From NCBI RefSeq assembly GCF_014199335.1, contig NZ_JACIJI010000001.1:992001-1056000 (forward strand): a stretch of 64,000 nucleotides of DNA, written 5' to 3'. The translations under genes were made by a program, and so were the position numbers. Numbering within the stretch: the first letter of the stretch is position 1; each line of letters opens with the position of its first letter. The DNA is from Stakelama sediminis (lineage in GTDB: Bacteria > Pseudomonadota > Alphaproteobacteria > Sphingomonadales > Sphingomonadaceae). Below, in pieces: positions 50,560-61,475 of the stretch. The notes under the pieces are model-generated. The model was given only the letters and a program-made list of their open reading frames with translations, did no database searches and had not been told where the DNA came from.

Positions 50560-51657
50560 ATGACGACCGGACTCCTGCCCGAGGGCTTTCATGACCGTCT
50601 GCCGCCCGTGGCCGATGCCGCGGCGCGGCTGGAACGCCGCGTGCTCGCCAGCGCCTATGCGCATGGCTATGAACGCGTCGATCCGCCGCTTGCCGAATAT
50701 GTCGACGCGCTTGCCGGGCGGCTGAAGGCGGGCAGCGCGCACAATGCCGTGCGTTTCGTCGATCCCGTGTCGCAGCGCACGCTCGCCATCCGTCCCGACA
50801 TTACGGCGCAGGTCGGGCGGATCGCGGCGACCCGCATGGCGCACCATCCGCGCCCGGTGCGCCTGTCCTATGCCGGGCCGGTGCTCAAACTCAGCGCGTC
50901 GCAGCTCCACCCCGAACGCGCCGCGCGCCAGATCGGCGTCGAGCTGATCGGCCTCGACAGCGTCGCGGCGGCGCGCGAAGTCGTCACCGTGGCGATCGAG
51001 GCGCTCGACGCAGCGGGCGTCCCCGGCGTGTCGATCGACTTCACCCTGCCCGACCTGATCGATACGCTGGCGGGCGACACCCTCTCCCCCGACCGGCTGG
51101 CGCTGTTGCGCGAACGGCTGGATGCCAAGGATGCCGGTGGCGTCGCGGAAATCGCCCCGCAATATCTCCCGCTGATCGAGGCGGCGGGACCGTTCGACCG
51201 GGCGATGGCGCGGCTGCGCGAGCATACCGGCGACGCGCTCACCAGCCGCCTCGACGGGCTGGCCGCGATTGCCGGGGCGGTGCAAGGCAAGGTGGCGATG
51301 ACCCTCGACCCCACCGAACGCCACGGCTTCGAATATCAAAGCTGGATCGGCTTCTCGCTCTATGCGCAGGGCGCACGCGACGCGATCGGCCGCGGCGGCA
51401 GCTACACCATCCTGCGCGGCGACGGGCAGGAGGAACCCGCCATCGGCTTCTCGCTCTACGCCGACACGCTGGTCGATTGCGATTTCGGCAGCGACGCCCG
51501 CCGCCGCCTGTTCGTGCCGCTGGGCAGCGACCCGGCACGGGCGGCCCGCCTGCGCAACGAAGGCTGGGTCACCGTCGCCGCGCTGGAGGACAGCGACAGC
51601 CCCGAAGCGCAGCTATGCACCCATGTGCTGGAAGACGGCGAACCACGGGCGGTCTAA
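50560..51657 (+). CDS. hisZ: ATP phosphoribosyltransferase regulatory subunit
   Basis: 365-aa HisZ, the histidyl-tRNA synthetase-like paralogue that regulates short-form HisG. N-terminus LLPEGFHDRLPPVADAAARLERRVLASAYAHGYERVDPPLAEY and GRGGSYTILRG match HisZ; the class II synthetase active-site residues are not kept as in HisS. hisG is not visible next to it, so its partner is elsewhere. AGGAGG precedes the ATG at 50560. It is the last serA-direction gene before the REP/GIY-YIG unit. Confidence 0.88.
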   Translation: MTTGLLPEGFHDRLPPVADAAARLERRVLASAYAHGYERVDPPLAEYVDALAGRLKAGSAHNAVRFVDPVSQRTLAIRPDITAQVGRIAATRMAHHPRPVRLSYAGPVLKLSASQLHPERAARQIGVELIGLDSVAAAREVVTVAIEALDAAGVPGVSIDFTLPDLIDTLAGDTLSPDRLALLRERLDAKDAGGVAEIAPQYLPLIEAAGPFDRAMARLREHTGDALTSRLDGLAAIAGAVQGKVAMTLDPTERHGFEYQSWIGFSLYAQGARDAIGRGGSYTILRGDGQEEPAIGFSLYADTLVDCDFGSDARRRLFVPLGSDPARAARLRNEGWVTVAALEDSDSPEAQLCTHVLEDGEPRAV

Positions 51658-51672
51658 CCTGCATACACACCC

Positions 51673-51696
51673 GTCATCCCAGCGAAAGCTGGGATC
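51673..51696. repeat. REP palindrome, left flank of GIY-YIG gene
   Basis: GTC, then ATCCCAGC-GAAA-GCTGGGAT, then C. An 8-bp perfect stem with GAAA loop, 7 bp from the 3' end of the GIY-YIG gene. The outer half (GTCATCCCAGC) is repeated in inverse orientation at 52017-52040. Confidence 0.85.
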
Positions 51697-51703
51697 GCTG
51701 ACG

Positions 51704-51988
51704 TCACACGAGCCTTTCGAACAGGTCATCCCAATGCGGATTATTGGTCTCGATCAGCTCGATTTTCCAAACCCGCTTCCACGCCTTCATCGCTTTTTCG
51801 CGTACAATTGCCGCTGCAATATCTGAATGCGGCTCGGCATAGACGAGGCGTTTCAGGCCGTAGCGTCGGCAAAAGGCAGAACCGATGCCGTTGCGATGCT
51901 GCATCATCCGCGCGGCAAGGTCGGCGGTGACACCGATGTACAGAACACCATCGCGTTTATTGGTCAGGATATAGACCCAGCCGCCCAT
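51704..51988 (-). CDS. small GIY-YIG nuclease family protein
   Basis: 94-aa stand-alone GIY-YIG domain. VYILTN..GVLYIGVT is the GIY-YIG core (residues 5-20), the Arg in LAARMMQHR, His in QHR, and catalytic Glu in VREKAMKAWKR, followed by IETNNPHWDDL. Members of this UPF0213-like group are small nucleases of unclear role. Coding strand is opposite to hisZ. It is enclosed by inverted REP palindromes 7 bp and 28 bp away, so the unit may be a small mobile element (see findings). ATG at 51988. Confidence 0.88.
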   Translation of the reverse strand: MGGWVYILTNKRDGVLYIGVTADLAARMMQHRNGIGSAFCRRYGLKRLVYAEPHSDIAAAIVREKAMKAWKRVWKIELIETNNPHWDDLFERLV

Positions 51989-52016
51989 ATTCCTGACATA
52001 GCATCAGGTCGCCGAC

Positions 52017-52090
52017 GATCCCAGCTTGCGCTGGGATGACGTATTTTGCGCCCCCTTCTCCCCACCCGTCATCCCAGCGAAAGCTGGGAT
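52017..52090. repeat. REP palindrome pair, right flank of GIY-YIG gene
   Basis: First copy 52018-52037 reads ATCCCAGC-TTGC-GCTGGGAT followed by GACG, in inverse orientation to the left flank. Second copy 52071-52090 reads ATCCCAGC-GAAA-GCTGGGAT preceded by CGTC, in the same orientation as the left flank. The rest of the region 52091-52540 contains no gene I can support; it holds a TTGACA at 52354-52359 and forms the upstream region of the helicase gene. Confidence 0.85.
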
Positions 52091-52540
52091 CGCTGGCGGG
52101 ATGCAAAACGCTTGTCTTGAACGCTGCACCCATGGTCCGTTGGCAAACCCTTCTCCCCCCTGTCCTACACGCGCCGCTTCTGTCAGGGTCGCGCCATGCT
52201 TACCCGTTCCTCTTCCCAAAAGGCGTCCATACGGATCGGCGGGAAGGGAGAACCATGGGGGACGTAGTCGCAACTTCCACAACTTCGAACGAAAATTGCG
52301 CGTTCGCGCGGCGCGCAGCAAATCGCCCCGGCACCGCCGATTCGCGCTTTTCCTTGACAAATGCCGCGTTCGCGCCCATCTGCCGCCCCAATCGACGCGT
52401 CATGCAGCGTGATCGGGCTTCGGCCTCGGCTCCGCGTCGTCCATTTTTTCAAGGCTTCCCATATCACGCGGGGTGCATTCAACCCCGCCCGCCATGCGCC
52501 ATGATTGCGTCTGGCGCGCCTAATCTATTGCAGGAAAACC

Positions 52541-53857
52541 ATGTCTTTTCAGAAACTCGGCCTCAACCGGTCGCTCGTCGATGCGCTTGCCGAAAAGGGC
52601 TATGAAACGCCGACACCGATCCAGGCCCAGTCCATTCCCGCGCTGCTCGACGGCAACGATCTGCTCGGCATTGCGCAGACCGGCACCGGCAAGACGGCGG
52701 CCTTCATGCTGCCCTCGATCCAGCGCCTCGTCGCCGCCAACAACCGGGTAAAGCCGATGCGCTGCCGCATGCTGGTGCTCGCGCCGACGCGCGAACTGGC
52801 CAGCCAGATCGCTCAGTCGGCCACCGAATATGGCCGCTATTCCAAACTGCGCGTCGCGACCGTGTTCGGCGGTGTGCCGATCAATCGCAACCGCCGCGAC
52901 ACTGCCGCGGGCGTCGATATTCTCGTCGCCACGCCGGGGCGTCTGCTCGACCTGATCGATCAGAAGTGCCTGAGCCTCGCCGATCTCGAAATTCTCGTCC
53001 TCGACGAGGCCGATCAGATGCTCGACCTCGGTTTCATTCACTCGCTGAAGAAGATCGTCGCGATGCTGCCCGTCGACCGGCAGAGCCTGTTCTTCTCCGC
53101 CACCATGCCCAAGGCGATTCGCGAACTGGCGGGCAAATTTCTTACCGATCCGGTCGAGGTGAAGGTCACGCCGGTCGCCTCCACCGCCGAACGCGTCGAG
53201 CAGTATGTGACCTTCGTCAACGGCAAGGAAAAGCAGGCGCTGCTGACGCTGTTCCTCGAAAACAACGAAATCGATCGCGCGCTGATCTTCAGCCGCACCA
53301 AACATGGTGCCGACCGCATTGTCCGCCTGCTTGCGGGCAACGGCATCCGCGCCCATGCCATTCACGGTAACAAGAGCCAGCCGCAGCGCGAAAAGGCGCT
53401 GGGCGATTTTCGCGAAGGCCGGGTGAAGCTGCTCGTCGCCACCGATATCGCCGCGCGCGGAATCGACGTGTCGGGCGTCAGCCATGTCATCAATTTCGAT
53501 CTTCCCAATGTCGCCGAACAATATGTTCACCGCATCGGCCGCACCGCGCGTGCGGGCAATGACGGCGTCGCCTTTGCCTTCTGTGCGGATGACGAGCGCC
53601 CCTATCTGCGCAGCATCGAAAAGCTGACGCGGCAAAAGGTGGACGTCGTGCCCCTGCCCGCCAACTTCCTTGCCGAAGCAGAACGCATTCAGACCAGCCG
53701 CAAGCGGATCGAACCCGGCCGCGATGAGCGCGCACCGCGTCGCGACCGCGGCCCCCGTCCGCCGCGCAAGACGCATGCGGCCAAGCCCGCCGGTGCTCCA
53801 CGCGGCAATCGCGGACGCCGCAACAACCGCCGCGCGAACGCGAATGCACAGGGCTGA
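52541..53857 (+). CDS. DEAD-box RNA helicase (RhlE-like)
   Basis: 438-aa helicase. Motifs in order: Q-motif (GYETPTPIQAQSIPALL), I AQTGTGKTAAF, Ia PTRELASQ, Ib TPGRLLDL, II DEAD, III SATMP, IV ALIFSRTKHG, V ATDIAARGID, VI HRIGRTARAG. The C-terminus is a basic Arg/Pro/Ala tail (RNNRRANANAQG) that probably binds RNA. RhlE-type enzymes act in ribosome assembly and RNA decay. The ATG at 52541 has AGGAAAA upstream; its leader is long (no gene from 52091), which would suit cold-inducible control, but no motif proves it. Confidence 0.94.
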   Translation: MSFQKLGLNRSLVDALAEKGYETPTPIQAQSIPALLDGNDLLGIAQTGTGKTAAFMLPSIQRLVAANNRVKPMRCRMLVLAPTRELASQIAQSATEYGRYSKLRVATVFGGVPINRNRRDTAAGVDILVATPGRLLDLIDQKCLSLADLEILVLDEADQMLDLGFIHSLKKIVAMLPVDRQSLFFSATMPKAIRELAGKFLTDPVEVKVTPVASTAERVEQYVTFVNGKEKQALLTLFLENNEIDRALIFSRTKHGADRIVRLLAGNGIRAHAIHGNKSQPQREKALGDFREGRVKLLVATDIAARGIDVSGVSHVINFDLPNVAEQYVHRIGRTARAGNDGVAFAFCADDERPYLRSIEKLTRQKVDVVPLPANFLAEAERIQTSRKRIEPGRDERAPRRDRGPRPPRKTHAAKPAGAPRGNRGRRNNRRANANAQG

Positions 53858-56773
<2,916 letters not shown>

Positions 56774-56828
56774 TATGGATGGGGGACGGCGCTACGACGC
56801 CCTCCCCGCACGCCGCATGGGGTGTCGT

Positions 56829-57497
56829 TCAGGGCATGATCCACTGAAAAGCGATCACCGCGACCGCGCCGACCAGTACCGCCTGCCACTGATACGCGCC
56901 CTGCGCCGACCAGCGCCGGGGAAGATGCCGGACGGCGACAGAAACAAATGCTCCGGCAATAAAGGACAGCATCAGCGCCAAGAGCGTCGGCGGTACCGTA
57001 ATCCCGCGCGACAGCAAAACCCCCAGCACCGGCGCCGTGATATTGACGATCAGCCAGCCTTTGGCGCTTAACGGGCGGTTTGCGGGATCGCTCAGCACCA
57101 CGGCATTGGCACCATGTGCCAGACCGTGCGTCGCGGATGCCACCGCGAGAATAACACCGGTCTGCCACGAAATGTGAAAGCCGACACCAATTGCCAGTCC
57201 GCCGATCAGGGCGTGCAGAAACAGCCAGCCCGGTGTCCATCGACCCGACGCTCCGCCCTCATCAAAACGCGACCCGACAACGATCCCGAACAGTGCCATC
57301 GCCACCAGCAACGGCAGGGATAATGTACCGGACATCAGCCGCCATGCAGAGGGAAACAGGTCGAGAAGCGCGATCATCAACATCGTACCGGCCGCGAATG
57401 CGACCAGCAATGCGCGATGCCGCTGAAGACGCAGGGCAACGATGCCGCCCGCAGCGATCGACATGCTTGATGCGACACCAAGCATTAACGGCACCAT
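56829..57497 (-). CDS. ZIP-like metal transporter
   Basis: 222-aa membrane protein with about seven or eight helices. The pattern LHALIGGLAIGVGFHISWQTG (where ZIP has LHNxPEG), THGLAHGANAVVL and RLQRHRALLVAFAAGTMLMIALLDLFPSAW fits the ZIP family of divalent-metal importers, although the conserved Pro-Glu of ZIP helix 4 is missing, so metal specificity is uncertain. The ATG at 57497 follows GGGAGAGAGG. Convergent with gyrB. Confidence 0.7.
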   Translation of the reverse strand: MVPLMLGVASSMSIAAGGIVALRLQRHRALLVAFAAGTMLMIALLDLFPSAWRLMSGTLSLPLLVAMALFGIVVGSRFDEGGASGRWTPGWLFLHALIGGLAIGVGFHISWQTGVILAVASATHGLAHGANAVVLSDPANRPLSAKGWLIVNITAPVLGVLLSRGITVPPTLLALMLSFIAGAFVSVAVRHLPRRWSAQGAYQWQAVLVGAVAVIAFQWIMP

Positions 57498-57602
57498 GCC
57501 TCTCTCCCACACTCACAAAACCCACAATGGACTTATGATATAACGTTACATTATCAACTGCAATATCGCAATCCTGCAAACAGACACTATCTTGCAATGC
57601 GT

Positions 57603-57881
57603 TCAGGCTTCGTCGATTTCGTCCTGCGGGCCGGTATCGCTTTCAGCGTCCTGATAATAGGGTTCGACAGGTCCGCTCAGCTTGATCGTCAGCGGCTGAC
57701 CGTGGCGATCCACCTTCTTGCCCAGTGCGACGCGAATCCAGCCCTCGGATACCGAATATTCCTCAACATCGCGGCGCTCCTTGCCCTTGAAGCGGATGCC
57801 GATGCCGCGTTCGAGGACGGCCTGATCGAAATGGGGGCTGCGCGGATTGATCGACAGATGGTCGGGGGGCGTATCAGTCAT
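57603..57881 (-). CDS. DUF3297 family protein
   Basis: 92-aa protein: PPDHLSINPRSPHFDQAVLERGIGIRFKGKERRDVEEYSVSEGW, then VALGKKVDRHGQPLTIKLSGPVEPYY. This matches DUF3297, small conserved proteins of unknown function in alpha- and gammaproteobacteria. The ATG at 57881 gives the usual start MTDTPPD. Acidic C-terminus. It lies between the ZIP-like gene and a bidirectional terminator. Confidence 0.85.
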   Translation of the reverse strand: MTDTPPDHLSINPRSPHFDQAVLERGIGIRFKGKERRDVEEYSVSEGWIRVALGKKVDRHGQPLTIKLSGPVEPYYQDAESDTGPQDEIDEA

Positions 57882-57929
57882 AGACGCAGGCCTTTGCCGC
57901 AGAATCACGTCGGGGAAAAGGGGTAAAGA

Positions 57930-57957
57930 AAAAGGACCGGCGTAAACCGGTCCTTTT
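57930..57957. terminator. intrinsic terminator, bidirectional
   Basis: AAAGGACCGG-CGTAAA-CCGGTCCTTTT: 10-bp stem with A-tract on one side and T-tract on the other. It lies between the DUF3297 gene and the Tyr-rich gene at 57989, both on the minus strand, so it mainly ends the transcript of the latter. Confidence 0.85.
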
Positions 57958-57988
57958 CATCAGGCCCGTTGCGGGCGCTATCGCCGCA

Positions 57989-58348
57989 TCAGCGGCAATA
58001 GCGGACCGCTACGTGACGATGGAGATAGGGATCCCATACGCGGCGAACCGAGCAATAGCGGGCGTCCCGATAGCGATAATCGTTATAATAGCGATCACGC
58101 GGATAATAATCGTTCCGATAATATCCGTTATCGTAATAGCCATTGTCATAATAGCGGCGGTCATTGTTCGACGATGCGATGGCAGCACCAATGGCCAGCC
58201 CCGCAATCCCCGCAACGATCGCCGTGCCGGCACCATTGTCGTGGTGACGGTAATGGCGATAGCGCTGGGCTTCTGCAGGTGCTGCGACGGTCAGCGCAGT
58301 CGCGCCGAGCGCAAGCCCCATCGCCGCCCTGGTAATCAATCTGTTCAT
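57989..58348 (-). CDS. secreted Tyr-rich protein with glycine-zipper segment
   Basis: 119-aa protein. Signal peptide MNRLITRAAMGLALGATALTVAAPAEAQ, then a His/Arg/Tyr stretch, a glycine-zipper-like membrane segment GTAIVAGIAGLAIGAAIAS, a repeat of (Y)YDNGYY units, and a C-terminal CSVRRVWDPYLHRHVAVRYCR with two Cys that could bond. Common in sphingomonads as small cell-surface proteins of unknown function. The ATG at 58348 has AGGAGG upstream. No partner gene. Confidence 0.75.
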   Translation of the reverse strand: MNRLITRAAMGLALGATALTVAAPAEAQRYRHYRHHDNGAGTAIVAGIAGLAIGAAIASSNNDRRYYDNGYYDNGYYRNDYYPRDRYYNDYRYRDARYCSVRRVWDPYLHRHVAVRYCR

Positions 58349-58515
58349 GGCGTCCTCCTGACTTCCATCGTCAAGAACCTTTCGCCAAAGAACAGGCAGA
58401 AGACCCGACGATTGATATTGGTATAGCAAAACCCATCTGAACGACCCCGGAACTGGGCGTTAAGCTATGGTTTAGGCAAGTTCGACTTGGCGAGAACTGA
58501 ACAGGAAGGTGCATC

Positions 58516-58917
58516 ATGGCGTATTGGCTGATGAAATCGGAGCCGGAGGAATATGGCTGGGACGATCTGATCCGCGACCACAGCACCGAATGGACGGGCG
58601 TGCGCAACCATGCGGCGGCCAAAAACCTGCGCGCGATGGAGGTCGGCGACCACGCCTTTTTCTACCATAGCGGCAAGGGTCCGGAGATCGTCGGCATCAT
58701 GGAGGTCAGCCGCACCGCCCAACCCGATGGCGATGAAGGCAACTGGGTTTCGATTGAAGTAAAACCGCTCTCCCCGCTTCCCCGCGCTGTCCCATTGAAA
58801 GCCATGAAGGCCGAACCTGCGCTTGCCGACATGGCAACGCTGCGCCAGTCGCGGCTTTCGGTCAGTCCCGTCACAGATACCGAATGGAAAAAGATCATGG
58901 CCATGGCGGAAAGCTGA
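58516..58917 (+). CDS. EVE domain protein
   Basis: 133-aa EVE (PUA-like) domain protein: AYWLMKSEPEEYGWDDLIRDHSTEWTGVRNHAAAKNLRAMEVGDHAFFYHSGKGPEIVGIMEV. Members bind modified bases in DNA or RNA (the human relative THYN1). The ATG follows AGGAAGG. No toxin or restriction partner is adjacent, so it is not obviously a defence module. Convergent with the MFS gene. Confidence 0.92.
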   Translation: MAYWLMKSEPEEYGWDDLIRDHSTEWTGVRNHAAAKNLRAMEVGDHAFFYHSGKGPEIVGIMEVSRTAQPDGDEGNWVSIEVKPLSPLPRAVPLKAMKAEPALADMATLRQSRLSVSPVTDTEWKKIMAMAES

Positions 58918-59018
58918 AACCTGACGGAAAACCCGTAGGCGACGATTTAGCTATGCTTCAATCCTCTGTCCTATTGTCGGATTTGTAAGCACTCCTCAGG
59001 GGGGAGGGGTTCGCATTA

Positions 59019-59058
59019 CCGGCCCGCCGCTTTTGCTCCCATTGGGGCGGCGGGCCGG
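59019..59058. terminator. 12-bp hairpin between convergent genes
   Basis: CCGGCCCGCCGC and GCGGCGGGCCGG form a perfect 12-bp stem with a 16-nt loop. It lies between the convergent EVE and MFS genes. It lacks a T-tract, so it may act as a barrier or stabilise 3' ends instead of being a simple terminator. Confidence 0.55.
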
Positions 59059-59070
59059 CCCATATACGCC

Positions 59071-60279
59071 TCATGCCGCTTCGCAGGTCACCCCATCCCC
59101 TTCAGCGCCATGCTTGCGCCGCGTATCGAGTACCGCCCCGAGCCAGAGCAACAGGCCGCCCCCACCAAGCGCCGCACCAACCCATCCCACCGACGGCCAG
59201 TCATAGCCCGCCGCCAGCGCAATCCCGGCCAGCAGCGGCCCCAGCGCATTGGCCGTATTGAATGCCGAGTGATTGAGTGCTGCCGCCAGCGCCTGTGCAT
59301 CGCCTGCCACATCCATCAGCCGCGTCTGCAACACTGTCCCCAGCGCGCCGCCGCACCCGATCAGGAACACCGCCAGCGCCACCGCCCAGGCTATGCCCGC
59401 GACCAGCGCGAAGAGGATCATGGCGACAATGCTCCATATCAGCACTCCTGCCGCCGTCGGCATGAGTGCGCGGTCGGCAAAAACCGGCACGACCAGATTG
59501 CCGATCGTCATGCCCAGCCCGAACAGGCCGAGATAAAGCGGCACGATCAACGGCGAGACATGGGTGACGTTGAGCAGCGTCGAAGACAGATAGGTATAGA
59601 CCGCGAACATGCCACCGAACCCGATCGCGCCTACCATCAGCGTCCACCACACCTGCGAGCGTTTGAGCGCACTGAGTTCGCGTAACGGGCTGGCCCCTTC
59701 CTGCGCAGGCTGGGCCGGCGCGAACAAGGCGATCAGGAGCGCGGTGGTCAGCGCCAGTACCGACACCGTGACGAAGCCCCAGCGCCATCCGGCAAGCTGG
59801 CCCAGCCAGTCGGCCAGCGGCACGCCGATGATCGTCGCGACGGTCAGTCCCAGCATAACGCGCGAAACTGCCCATGTCCGCCGATCCGCCGACACCTGAG
59901 ATGCAGCCATCAGCGACGCGATGCCGAAATAGGCGCCATGCGGCAATCCGCTGATAAAGCGGAACAGCAACATGGCATGATAATCGGGTGCAATTGCGCT
60001 CAGTCCGTTGCCCAGCGCGAACAGGCCCATCAGCGCGATCAGCAGCTTGCGCCTGCCCATTCGGGCCGACACCACCGCCAGCAACGGCGCGCCGACCACC
60101 ACCCCCAGCGCATAGGCGGAGATGACATGCCCCGCGGTCGGTGCGTCGATGCCCAGATCCGGCGCGAAATAGGGCAACAGGCTCATCGTCGCGAATTCGG
60201 TCGTTCCGATCGCGAACCCGCCCATGGCAAGCGCAAACAGAACGAGGGCGGGATGCGCCCCTGAACGATGGGATGCCAT
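59071..60279 (-). CDS. MFS transporter (DHA1 type, AraJ-like)
   Basis: 402-aa transporter with 12 predicted helices. FALAMGGFAIGTTEFATMSLLPYFAPDLG (helix 1 with acidic residue) and VVVGAPLLAVVSARMGRRKLLIALM (motif A) are typical of the DHA1 arabinose/sugar-efflux branch. Substrate unknown. The ATG at 60279 follows GGAG; a longer reading to 60399 is rejected since it gives a basic, non-family N-terminus. Same strand as the Ivy-like gene upstream. Confidence 0.9.
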   Translation of the reverse strand: MASHRSGAHPALVLFALAMGGFAIGTTEFATMSLLPYFAPDLGIDAPTAGHVISAYALGVVVGAPLLAVVSARMGRRKLLIALMGLFALGNGLSAIAPDYHAMLLFRFISGLPHGAYFGIASLMAASQVSADRRTWAVSRVMLGLTVATIIGVPLADWLGQLAGWRWGFVTVSVLALTTALLIALFAPAQPAQEGASPLRELSALKRSQVWWTLMVGAIGFGGMFAVYTYLSSTLLNVTHVSPLIVPLYLGLFGLGMTIGNLVVPVFADRALMPTAAGVLIWSIVAMILFALVAGIAWAVALAVFLIGCGGALGTVLQTRLMDVAGDAQALAAALNHSAFNTANALGPLLAGIALAAGYDWPSVGWVGAALGGGGLLLWLGAVLDTRRKHGAEGDGVTCEAA

Positions 60280-60432
60280 GATAATCTCCGACGGCTCGTG
60301 TTGCAGCGCAGCAATATCGGCGTTCCGGCCGCCAACGGCAACCCGCCATATGAAATGCTTTCGATCGCGACACTCGTACCGCCACAACATGGCGGGCAAT
60401 CCGTTTTGTGACGAAGAAGCCGTGGCCCGGCT

Positions 60433-61008
60433 CTATTTGTCACGCATCGCCCGTTCGTCGAGCACGCCGCGTTCCTCCACCCCCTGAAACGGCGCAAAAC
60501 TCTCCGGCTCGGCACGATACAACTCCACCGCCTTCGCCTCGGCCCAGCGACGCATTGCCGCCACGGCATCCCGGTGGTCGCCGTGATGTGCGACGAACAC
60601 ATCCAGCGTCGGTCCCCGCTCGCATCCGGCCTGATAGGGCGGTGTCTTATGGCAATGAAAGTCCAGCATCCCGGTGGCAAGGATATGGCCTTCAGGCGAT
60701 AGCACCACGGCGCCCTTTTCCTCGCAGCTATGGGCGCGGCAGGCGGTGAACAGCCAGTCGCCGTTGGTCAGGCGCTGCGGCACATCCGGCGGGCCGCCCA
60801 GCACTTCGCGCTGCTGGTCGAATACCGGCGCATCATCGAAGAGATAGCTGCCGCGCATCCCGCCCAGAAACGCCTTCAGTTCGGCCGTGAACGCATCCGA
60901 CCAGATCAACTGGTTGGTATCTGAACATTGCTCCAGATGGGCAGGAGAACAGGACGGCTTCACCGCCCCCTGCGCCAGTGCAAGCAGCAACGCCGAAACG
61001 ACCGCCAT
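60433..61008 (-). CDS. putative Ivy-family (lysozyme inhibitor-like) exported protein
   Basis: 191-aa protein with N-terminal hydrophobic stretch MAVVSALLLALAQGAVKP. The segment WLFTACRAHSCEEKGAVVLSP contains C90-x4-C95, with the same layout as the inhibitory CKPHDC loop of E. coli Ivy. If so it would block C-type lysozymes in the periplasm. The rest has no motif I recognise, and the match rests on this short stretch. Further Cys at 119 and 129. Single gene, same strand as typA and MFS. Confidence 0.5.
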   Translation of the reverse strand: MAVVSALLLALAQGAVKPSCSPAHLEQCSDTNQLIWSDAFTAELKAFLGGMRGSYLFDDAPVFDQQREVLGGPPDVPQRLTNGDWLFTACRAHSCEEKGAVVLSPEGHILATGMLDFHCHKTPPYQAGCERGPTLDVFVAHHGDHRDAVAAMRRWAEAKAVELYRAEPESFAPFQGVEERGVLDERAMRDK

Positions 61009-61033
61009 GACTTTCCCCTTTTCGGATGTACTC

Positions 61034-61393
61034 TCAGACCGGTACGGGCTTCAACCGAACAAACTGGTCATAAGCACGTAAGGCATCGGCAGCATACATC
61101 AGCGACGGACCGCCGCCCATATAGACGCAGGTCGCCAGCGCTTCGGTCAATTCCTCACGCGTCACGCCCTGTTCGACCAGCGATTTAGCGTGAAATCCGA
61201 TACAGCCGTCGCACCGTAGCGCCACGGCGATCGCCATCGCCATCAGTTCCTTGGTCTTCTTGTCGAGCGCGCCGTCGGCACACGCCCCTTCGACCATTGC
61301 GTAAAATCCGCTTAGCGCATCCGGTTCTGCCTTACGCAGTTCACCGACATATTCGGAAATATTACCGACGATCTCAGTATAGTCTTTCACCAT
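61034..61393 (-). CDS. carboxymuconolactone decarboxylase (AhpD-like) family protein
   Basis: 119-aa CMD/AhpD-fold protein with catalytic-type CxxC motif: MAMAIAVALRCDGCIGFHAKSLVEQGVTREELTEAL. The CDGC-x3-H pattern is found in alkylhydroperoxidase AhpD-like proteins, suggesting antioxidant or redox activity. The ATG at 61393 has AAGGAGG at 8 nt; the ATG at 61399 is too close to it. Between the Ivy-like gene and typA. Confidence 0.88.
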   Translation of the reverse strand: MVKDYTEIVGNISEYVGELRKAEPDALSGFYAMVEGACADGALDKKTKELMAMAIAVALRCDGCIGFHAKSLVEQGVTREELTEALATCVYMGGGPSLMYAADALRAYDQFVRLKPVPV

Positions 61394-61475
61394 GACCATT
61401 CCTCCTTACTGTCAGGAGAGCTTCATGCCCTATGGACAGCAAAGATACGCAATGGTCCGCACTGAATGAAGTGGA

